Assembly: GCA_033032865.1 (NCBI GenBank)
Contig: JAWHQI010000074.1
Coordinates: forward strand, 9,480,501-9,544,500
Length of the DNA stretch: 64,000 bases
Reading direction: 5' to 3'
Origin: Dactylorhiza incarnata
Taxonomy: Eukaryota > Streptophyta > Magnoliopsida > Asparagales > Orchidaceae
Part shown: positions 56,316 through 64,000 of the stretch, piece by piece
How the letters are laid out: each line of letters starts with the position of its first letter
Position numbering within the stretch: position 1 is the first letter of the stretch
Position numbers and translations under genes: made by a program
Notes under the pieces: model-generated
The model's database searches: none
Seen by the model: the letters and a program-made list of their open reading frames with translations, nothing else
What the model was told of the DNA's origin: nothing

Positions 56316-57937
56316 TGATGGCGCAAATCTGACACACCGCTATAGGCGGTAGCTCGACTGCGACACAAAACGGCAGTGTACCGATCGTTCAAGTAATATA
56401 AAACGAGGAGTAATCCCCGAGTATCGAATCTCTCAAGGAACACAGTAAGGTGGAGTTTATTATCGAGGAAGGACTTGAGATTGAAGTCCTTTCGAGCGGA
56501 TGGATGCGGAAATGGGGGATTTGGTTTGTGGAAAATAAAAGAAAACAACTACAACTACTCCTATGCAATGCCGCTATGCAATGCTTCGCTCGGCGGGATG
56601 GAGACTACATAGGCCTTGAATGCACTACTTCGTTGGGCGGATGGACGAGTAGGCTAGCGGAATCGAACTATGCAGGCCTTGAGCGCGCTGCTTCGTTAGG
56701 CGGGATGGATTACACGGGCCGCGATGCCACGCTTCGATAGGCGGATGGACGAGTAGGCTAACGGAATGAGGGTCGCAAGCACCTCTTCGACAAGCATGCC
56801 ACTAGCAATTGCTAGTGCGGCACCGAACGTGACGGCGGGATGGAGGATGGAATGGTGGCACACCTCAAATCACATAAACCACAAAAGTATTTCACATAGA
56901 AATGAAATATATAGAAATACAAGCAAGTTTAAGTGCAACTTCATCTTAATACATAGATCTAACTACATACACACATCAATAAGAGAAGAATAAGGCAAGA
57001 GATCGACCGAATCCGAAGTCTCGTTGTAGATTCACGGTTGGAATCGCCGGGTTGTCAATCCGCGTCCAAGCTCGGTCCGCAACTACGTCCGGGGTAGAGA
57101 GAGCTGTCACTACTCTCCAATGAGCCCGTCTTCTTCGTGTCACGATCCGGTAGAGGTTGCAAACTTCCTCTTGCTTGATGGCGATGACGGCTAAACCTTC
57201 CTTGAAGCTCTTGGATGAAGGAGGAGGCCGAGAGGAAGCTCTGGCTCAAGAATGGCGTGAAGAACAAGCCCGAAGCACCTCCCGATGGTGGGCGGCGATG
57301 GAGGGGCGAAATCTGGCGGAACGGAGCAGGAAACGGCGGACTCGGGCAGAAGAAAATCGGAGATCCCGACCTAAATCGCGAGCAGGGCAATTTATAGGCG
57401 CTGGAATAAACAGTGCGCACGATCGTTGGCGCACGACCAGTGGTCGTGCGCACTATCATCCTGTGATCGTGCGCCTGCCTGGACGGAGCCTGCAAGGGAA
57501 GAAAATTATAAAATACAATGTTCGCACGATCAGTGGCGCACGACCAGTGGTCATGCGCGCTATCGTCAATGGTCGTGCGATAAGCCAAACAGAACTCATA
57601 AAACGGGTGTTAAGTGCGCACGATCAATTGCGCATAACCAGTGGTCGTGCGCGATAGAGCCAGTGATCGTGCGCAGTGTTCCTGTACAGAATTGTACCGG
57701 GAACACCTGCACGACTCCTGTTCTAGCATACAACACCAGTCTAGCCACTGAAGGTGCCACTTAACACTGCATGAAAACTAGTAACAAAGATGAGCAAGAA
57801 TTAACATCAAAATGGGCCTAGAAGTGCACTTAGCATGGAGTATTAAATAGGAATGAAAACATGTCTAAAGTGAAGTGCAAAGACTAGAAAATCGGCCCAG
57901 ATGAGTCCATAAATGTGTATATAATTGGGACTCATCA
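56316..57937 (-). repeat. TR-GAG-like 5' LTR
   Basis: 1622 bp, about 20 differences from the partner. Hairpin sites at 57429-57451 (intact), 57536-57558 and 57630-57652 (both with arm mismatches). TATA-like box near 57390. Confidence 0.93.
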
Positions 57938-60050
57938 AGGCTGTCAATACTGCTTGTTATGTGGTAAACAGGGCCTCCATCATCAAAGACCACAAGAAGA
58001 CTCCATATGAACTGATGAAAGGCAGAAAACCTACCTTATCCTACTTCAGGATCTTTGGTAGTAAATGTTATATCCTTAATAATGGGAAAGCCAAACTAAG
58101 CAAGTTTGCTGAGAAAAGCAGTGAGGGTATTTTTGTTGGCTATGAATCCTATAGCAAGGCTTATAGGGTGTACACCATCAATACCCAAGTAGTTGAAGAA
58201 TCTGTACATGTTGTATTTGATAAGACTAGCCTTATACATAAATGCTGGTCTAATTCTCTAGTGAATGTAGGCACATCAGAGAAAATGGAAAAGCTATCCA
58301 TTGAAGACAAGGCAGAGACCTTAGCTAAAGATAAAAACCACTTAGTAACAGTTGAAATTGAAGAAGATGCTGTGGAAAGCTCAGAAACAGCAGAAGAAAT
58401 GCAACCTGAAGAACCTGCCACAGCAGAAATCCCCAGAATGCTGCAAGTTGCCTTGAGACAAGTAGGAGATCATCCTCAAGAGCAAATAATAGGAGATGTC
58501 AGCCAAGGAGTGCTGACAAGGAGCAGAGCTGTGAATGAAGCATTGTACCTGAGTTTTCTATCTCAAATTGAACCCCAAGAAATTTGAGGAAGCAAATTAG
58601 GACCCATTTTGGATTACAGCAATGCAGGAGGAGCTGAACCAGTTTAAGAGATGCAAAGTATGGAAGTTGGTTCCAAGACCCCAAGGACAGAATATTGTAG
58701 GAACTAAGTGGGTTTACATAAATAAATTGGATGAGAATGGATTCATCACTAAGAATAAAGCAAGGCTAGTGGCCAAGGGCTATAGACAAGAGGAGGGAAT
58801 TGACTTTGATCAGACTTTTGCCCCTGTAGCCAGACTGGAAGCCATCAAACTGTTCTTGGCCTATGCAGCCTACCAAGGATTCAAAGTCTATCAGATGGAT
58901 GTAAAGTCAGCCTTTCTGAATGGTGACCTCAAAGAAGAAGTCTTTGTAGAACAACCTTCAGGTTTTGTTGATTATACTCATCCTGACTATGTATATTTTC
59001 TTAGAAAGGCCCTATATGGCTTAAAATAGGAACCTAGAGCCCGGTATGAGACTCTATCAAGCTTTCTCATTGAGAACAAATTCTCCAGGGGAAAGATTGA
59101 TAAGACATTATTCCTCAGGGAAGTTAAGGGCAAGAGTTTGCTAGTGCAGATCTATGTAGATGACATTATCTTTGGCTCTACTGATGACAATCTTTGCAAA
59201 AAATTTGCCAACTGGATGCAGGGAAGGTTTGAGATGAGCAGCATGGGTGAGATCAAATACTTCCTAGGTCTCCAAGTGAAACAATCTGAGGATGGAATAT
59301 TCATCTCACAGACCAAGTTCACTAGGGAGCTAGTCAAGAAATTTGGATTGGAGAGTGCTTCTTCAATGAAGACTCCAATGGGAACCAATGTGTCTCTGAA
59401 CAAGGATGAGAAGGGAATACCATTTGATGAAACCAAGTATAGATGCATGATTGGATCTTTGCTGTACCTAACTGTAAGTAGGCCTGACATAATGTTTGCC
59501 ACATGTGTCTGTGCTAGATATCAGGTGAACCCTAAGGAATCTCATCCTGTCTCTGTCAAGAGAATCTTAAGATACCTAAAGGGTACATCAAATTTTGGCC
59601 TATGGTACCTTAGGAACAATGAGTGTTAACTGACATGCTACTCAGATGCAGATTATGCAGGATGCAAAGAAGACATGAAAAGTACCTCAGGGACATGCCA
59701 ATTCCTTGGAGGAAGACTAATCTCTTGGAGCAGCAAGAAGCAGACAAGTGTAGAAATCTCCACAGAAGAATCAGAATACATCTCTGCTGGGAGCTGTTGT
59801 GCTCAACTGCTATGAATTCAACATCAACTTGAAGACTACAATCTAAAGATGAACAAAACACCCTTATTTTGTGACTCTTCCAGTGCAATCTCAATTGCTA
59901 AGAATCCTGTCTCACACAGCAGGACTAAGCACATTGAGATCAGATATCACTTCATCAGGGAGCATGCGGAGAATGAAGATATCACTCTTGAGTTTGTTCC
60001 CACGGACAAATAAGTGGTTGATATATTCATAAAGCCCCCTAGATGAAGCT
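57938..60050 (+). pseudogene. SIRE-A integrase C-terminus, RT and RNase H
   Basis: Begins with the AGGCT TSD copy and resumes integrase (AVNTACYVVNRA..., IFGSKCYI). [35 protein letters not shown] (YVDD intact). RNase H: CYSDADYAGC and KHIEIRYHFIREH. Stops near 58587, 59027 and 59627, further stops and shifts after 59800; pol ends at about 60050. Would copy element RNA into cDNA if intact. Confidence 0.9.
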
Positions 60051-60565
60051 AAGTTTAACTTCTTCAAGTTCCAACTGGGGATGTTAAACCTAGAGTAATT
60101 TTCAACTTACTATTCACTAATCACCCTTTGTATGTTATCAAGAAGATCTTTCAGGTCAAGTGCTGAAGTAGTCTGACCAGAAAGGCTAACAAATGCTAAA
60201 GTCAGACAAATATTAAATAATGGTCACAACGACACCGGTTCAAGCACTTGAAAACAGTGACTACATGGTCTATATTGAAAAAGTCAGAAAGGGGGAGAAA
60301 GAACATTACCTGGGATGAAGAATATGACCTAGAAGATGCACTAGTCAAGGGGGAGAGTTCAAAGGAATCAGATGAAAAGGGGGAGATCCCAAAAGTAGGG
60401 GGAGTAAAGAAAAGAGACATCACATCAAGGGGGAGCTACTAGCTCGGGTAAATGCAAAAGCTAAGGTGAAGGTAACTATGTTAATGTTCAATGCATAAAC
60501 TCATATTTATTGTTATGTGAAAGTGATTTGAATTGGGGTTCTGACTTCTTCAAATAGAGGGAAAT
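60051..60565 (+). other. SIRE-A 3' untranslated region with five AGGGGGAG tracts
   Basis: PPT-like words at about 60289, 60348, 60378, 60398 and 60428, all before the true PPT-like AGAGGGAAAT at 60556-60565. The region codes for nothing recognisable. Confidence 0.8.
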
Positions 60566-62334
60566 TGTTGGGAATCCTGCCCTCATGATTTATGATTTGA
60601 AGAAGTCACCAATTCAAGAGAACTTCACTATGTATTTGATCACTTTCTTAGTTTTATCATCTCAGTGTAAGACAAGTACAAAGAATGTCTTGGTGACAAA
60701 TATCATCGGAAAGAGTATGCATGCCATCAAAATGATGTGCAGAGCAAAGCAGAAGAATCACATCAGTGGTTGTCGAAATGACATGCGCATGATGATATCA
60801 TTGTAACACTACAACACCACACGACGATATCAGGATGCAAAGATGAAGGAAGAATACTTGAGTAAAAGTACAAGACAATGTCAACGACATCGTCGTAAAG
60901 AAGCCTTGTCATCGAAAAGGCTAAGTAGAACAGATGTCGACGACATCGTCGTAAAGAAGCTATGTCGTTGAAAAGGCAAAGAAAGACTGACATCAATGAT
61001 ATCGTCGTAAAGAAGGCTTGACGTTGAGAAGTCTAAGGAAGGTCTTATGAAGACAGACAATTGCTGAAGAAAAGCTTATCGACGTAATGGTGATTATGTC
61101 ATTTATAAGACAAGGTGGCGTCGACAACATCGTGAACAATACATTAAGCAGTCAAGATTATGCTGACATCAGTCAGACGAATTCATGTCATCTTAAGTGC
61201 AAGTGCAGAAGGGATGTCCCATATCGTCGTGATATCCTTGTCTGAAGAAGAAGGTAGAAGACTTGGAGATCTTTCCAAGTCCATGACATCGACAAGCTCT
61301 GTCGTCGATATATTGTCCATGTCGTCGTAATGATGGAAATATCATCGAGACACATTTAAATTCTGCCAGACGTGCTGTTAGCAATTAATGCCGCCACCTG
61401 ATTGTCCAATCAGCGCGTGCTATTAAGGAAAGGTCTTCTGACACTTATGGAACTTTATAGGAGACCGTTGGGGGGCTCCTCAGTCTTATAAAAATGATAA
61501 GTGTCTGCCCTAATTTACTATACAGAGAATACAAAAGAATTTACGTGAGAAGTGAAAGAAAAAAAGAAGCAGCGTAAAGAAGGAACAAGAACTGAGAACA
61601 AAAACGATCTTCATCCTTTGTTCTCCAAGAATCAGTCTAGTTCATCAGCTGATAAGAAGAGATCCAGATAGAAGAAAAGCTTGAAGAAGATATATGCTAT
61701 CAAGGTTCATATCAGAAGCATCTTCTTCAAGTCAAGAAGCCGATCTCCATCAGGCAGAAGAGTCATTGTATATCTTTCTTTGTAAGGCTTGGGGGACAAA
61801 AACTGTAGGATATGTTTGAAGATTGTGTCGAGCTTGCGGGCTTGAGAACTGTGAGGCTTGAGGGCCAGGGCAGTGGAATTGCGGATTCGATCCGTCGAGC
61901 TTGCGGGCTTGAGAATTGTGAGGCTTGCAGGCAGGGCAATGGACTTGGGGTTCCAAGAGGCAAGACTTGCAGGTCTGTGCTGTGTGAGGGCTTGAGTGTC
62001 GGGTTTGCGGACCTGAATGCAGTAGGGGCGTACGGCCCTAGGCTGTAGGACTTGCGGGTTCGAGTTGTAAGGCTTGTGGGCCAGAGATTTTGGTGGAGTT
62101 TGCTTAGTCCAGTATACTGCTAGATAGGCGCAGCGGGACAGAGGACTACTCAAGACACCCAGTCGTGAGGAACCTCTATACATCTGGCGTGTCGTGTGCT
62201 GTGGTTTTCTGTGTGCTATTTCTTTGTTGTGATTAGAATATATACACTATGTGCAAAAATATTTCAAAACTGCCAAATCGCCTACCCCCCCCCCCCCCCC
62301 CCCCCCCCTCTAGGTGATCGTTCCATACCTAACA
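60566..62334 (+). repeat. SIRE-A 3' LTR
   Basis: 1769 bp, uninterrupted partner of the split 5' LTR. TATA box at 61497-61504. G-rich repeat at 61790-62080. Poly-C of 24 bp at 62285-62308 where the 5' LTR has only five C. Confidence 0.93.
62285..62308 (+). repeat. Poly-C run (24 bp) in SIRE-A 3' LTR
   Basis: Same site relative to the LTR end as the short C5 at 41606-41610. Confidence 0.85.
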
Positions 62335-62957
62335 ATCTCTCATTTTCGTAGATTTAGATTTAGAATTATTACAATTCACTTTTGATTTTATATTTCTGGT
62401 ATATGAATATCAATTCTTGATCCATTTTCTAGTTGATCGAGAGATTTGTGAATTTGTGTAGATCATTCATTGGTGGAAGGAGTTGTATGCACTCTTCGAG
62501 GGAGGATGACATAAATCTTCTATATTGGAGTCAAATCCAATAGTAGGGTTCACCGCCTAAAGTAAGCTTAAGGGTGTCGACTGGCCGATGTGTCTTAATC
62601 GATCAATCTAAGGTTAATTGGTAGCGTATTCTCGAGAGATGCGCTTTCATAATTTGGGAACCTGCACGTTCAAATTATTCTATCATATTTGTTATGAATT
62701 TAGATTTTATGATTTATTCAGCTTAAGAAGGATTTCCGATCGAATGCTCTCTTCTTGCTTTTCTCTTTTATTATTCTAAATATCTTTTTATATTTAGATA
62801 AAATAATATTAATTTGCGTGAGTAGAAGTAATCAATAGACCCGTGGAATACCACACTTGATATTTATTTTTAAATATCCTATACTATGAACGATAGGTGC
62901 TCTTGCCTATAGTTCGTAGAATTTGGAAAATAATTATATCATAAATTTTACGTATTA
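62335..62957 (+). repeat. Athila-like 3' LTR, second part
   Basis: Starts with the ATCTC TSD copy and matches 27010-27605 of the 5' LTR, with an extra 30-40 bp near 62500-62530. Ends GTATTA (GTATCA in the 5' LTR). Confidence 0.85.
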
Positions 62958-63139
62958 AGTGGCCAAGGGTTCTTACCCCAAACTCTGGAGATCAATCCAA
63001 TTACTGAGACTATCATCGAGGTTTCGGGCATAAAATAGAAGATTGTTCACGACTAAAGGCAGAATTCAAGAGATTCGTTCACCTAGGGCTCCTTGGAAAA
63101 TTTTTGCAAAACAAGAGCCCCAAATCAGCCGGTCTATAA
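62958..63139 (+). pseudogene. Tat-2 gag C-terminal part
   Basis: Starts with the AGTGG TSD copy. The frame around 63000-63138 reads DYHRGFGHKIEDCSRLKAEF...GLLGKFLQNK, the same block as Tat-1 gag, with a TGA where the first knuckle Cys is expected, and a TAA at the end. After this the coding trace fades. Confidence 0.78.
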
Positions 63140-63340
63140 TAAGCCCACATAGGGACATTCCCCATGACAGTCGTCCTAGGGGAGAACTTGTTCTCCACTC
63201 GTAGAACGTTCATGATACCCGACATTTCTACTTGTATCTCATGTTTTCAGAATCCATATAACAAGTCACGGGTTTCTCACAGTGTGCACAAACAACAAGT
63301 GTCATTTTCAATTTCATTGAATGCTTCACGATCATATCAA
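63140..63340. other. Decayed sequence between Tat-2 gag and minisatellite
   Basis: GGGAGAACTTGTTCTCC (63180-63195) is a short palindrome; otherwise nothing recognisable. Confidence 0.4.
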
Positions 63341-63787
63341 CATAGTGTTCAGATATCCCAAGCGGAGCTTCGACCTTTTCCAAATACAGTGTTCAGATAT
63401 CCCAAACGCAGATTCTGACCACTTCCAAATAGAGTGTTCGGATATCCCGAGCTGAGACTCCAGCCTCTTCCAAACGTTGTGTTCAGATATCCCGAGAGGA
63501 GACTCCGGCTTCTTCCAAATAGAGTGTTGGGATATCCTGAGCGGAGATTCCGATCTATTCAAATAGAGTGTTCATATATCCCAAACAGTGACTCCGGACT
63601 CTTCCAAACAGAGTGTTCGGGTATCCAAAGCGGAGACTCCGACCTCACCTCACAGAGTGTTCGAATATCCCAAGCGGAGACTACGACCTCTCCTTACAGA
63701 GTGTTCAGATATTCCAAATGAAGATCCGACCTCTTCCAAATAGAGTGTTCAGATATCCCAAACGGAGACTCCAACCTCTTCTGAAAG
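63341..63787 (+). repeat. Minisatellite, 44-45 bp x 10
   Basis: Units begin GTGTTCAGATATCCC and end CTCTTCCAAATAGA; several are exactly 45 bp and others 44. Open frames on both strands with a 15-residue period (for example RISQAELRPFPN) are a product of the repeat. Confidence 0.92.
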
Positions 63788-64000
63788 TAACCTCTGATAG
63801 AAGTTGAAAGTGAGGTTTAGATCTTAGATTTACTCTAGAGGGGGGGGTGAAAAGAGTATTAAAAAGTTTTTTCACTTATTTTTATAGCGGAGTTAAAATA
63901 GTGATATATATATGTGTGTACTGAGTAAGTATGAAACAAAATAAAAATCACACAGCACAGCACAGTACAGAAAATAAACACAAACACAGAAGACACAAGG
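63788..64000. other. Unassigned right edge
   Basis: CTCTAGAGGGGGGGG at 63833-63847 resembles, on the opposite strand, the C-tract plus CTCTA block near the end of SIRE LTRs, so another element on the - strand may begin here. Too short to decide. Confidence 0.3.

Larger units (their letters stand above)
44894..57937 (-). mobile_element. TR-GAG-like non-autonomous gypsy element, split by Copia-B
   Basis: Two 1622-bp LTRs (44894-46515 and 56316-57937), perfect AGGCT TSDs, a tRNA-Asp type PBS on the - strand (56292-56309) and a single gag-like ORF (54860-56146). Without Copia-B it is about 6.4 kb with a 3.2-kb internal region and no pol. Gypsy-derived elements with LTRs and only a gag ORF are known in plants as TR-GAG; the PBS points to an Athila-type partner. 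Confidence 0.85.
31232..62334 (+). mobile_element. SIRE-A: copia element of SIRE type, split by two insertions
   Basis: LTRs 31232-31779 + 40418-41636 and 60566-62334, perfect ATCTC TSDs. Internal: iMet PBS, gag, protease, integrase (split), RT, RNase H, and a 3' region with repeated AGGGGGAG. Without nested DNA it is about 9.4 kb, as usual for SIRE-type elements. Many stops: not autonomous now. Confidence 0.9.
25857..62957 (+). mobile_element. Athila-like gypsy element, non-autonomous, split by SIRE-A
   Basis: 5' LTR 25857-27605, tRNA-Asp type PBS, 2.5-kb internal region without pol, 3' LTR in two parts (30088-31231 and 62335-62957). Imperfect TSD AGAGG (25852-25856) / AGTGG (62958-62962). 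About 6.0 kb without the nested parts, much shorter than full Athila elements (usually above 9 kb). It lies in the gag of Tat-2. Confidence 0.8.
23375..64000 (+). mobile_element. Tat-2: Ty3/gypsy Tat-lineage element, outermost layer of the right nest
   Basis: 5' LTR 23375-25043, PBS, gag N-terminal part to 25856. It is then split by the Athila-like element (25857-62957) and resumes with gag C-terminus (62958-63139). No pol is visible up to the window end, so the element is deleted or continues outside. The relation to Tat-1 rests on the LTR ends and the gag C-terminal block (GH...EDCSRLKAE...GLLGKFL). Confidence 0.75.

Noticed and set aside
63164..63807. Repetitive 15-residue protein frames on both strands
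   Set aside because: Minisatellite artefact; indels of one base between units break each frame in turn.
63833..63850. Right-edge G-tract as the end of a SIRE LTR
   Set aside because: Only a short block is similar and the rest lies outside the window; left as unassigned.

Overview
This window is eukaryotic and almost certainly from the nuclear genome of a flowering plant with a large, repeat-rich genome. I recognise no host gene, rRNA, tRNA or CRISPR array. Nearly all of the sequence that can be identified is LTR retrotransposons. Evidence: TG...CA long terminal repeats, 5-bp target-site duplications (TSDs), tRNA-iMet and tRNA-Asp type primer-binding sites (PBS), polypurine tracts (PPTs), and decayed gag, protease, integrase, reverse transcriptase and RNase H reading frames of plant Ty1/copia and Ty3/gypsy types. 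I cannot tell monocot from dicot.

Left nest (1-19919): a Tat-lineage gypsy element (Tat-1, + strand, 5' end outside the window). Its gag is interrupted by a young copia element (Copia-A, - strand, <1-6589). Its protease/RT region is interrupted by a 4.88-kb non-coding TG...CA insertion with CCACT TSDs (7473-12352), best read as a very long solo LTR. Tat-1 then continues with RT, two RNase H-like parts, integrase, two tandem-repeat arrays, a spliced antisense ORF, PPT and 3' LTR (18646-19919).

Spacer (19920-23374): a 21-bp-type minisatellite, a 1.4-kb copia-like solo LTR with GGCTT TSDs (21112-22525), and unassigned sequence.

Right nest (23375-64000), five layers deep: a second Tat element (Tat-2) has its gag split by a non-autonomous Athila-like element (25857-62957). 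The 3' LTR of the Athila element is split by a SIRE-type copia element (SIRE-A, 31232-62334, TSD ATCTC). SIRE-A is split twice: in its 5' LTR by a gag-only SIRE-like element (SIRE-NA, 31780-40417), and in its integrase by a gag-only Athila-primed element on the - strand (TR-GAG-like, 44894-57937, TSD AGGCT). That last element is split by Copia-B (46600-53192, TSD ATTAC), a sister of Copia-A. Beyond the Athila insertion the Tat-2 gag resumes (62958-63139), followed by a 44-45-bp minisatellite.

Function and age: Copia-A is nearly intact, with one visible frameshift between gag and pol. Copia-B has two pol stops and one frameshift. SIRE-A and Tat-1 are pseudogenised by many stops. The Athila-like, SIRE-NA and TR-GAG-like elements lack pol and would need enzymes from autonomous relatives. 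The innermost copia LTR pairs are the most alike, in agreement with the nesting order. I did not find a new defence or metabolic system. The most interesting points are the antisense spliced ORF, the gag-only elements, the long solo LTR, a covarying hairpin in the Athila LTRs, and retrotransposon-borne minisatellites.
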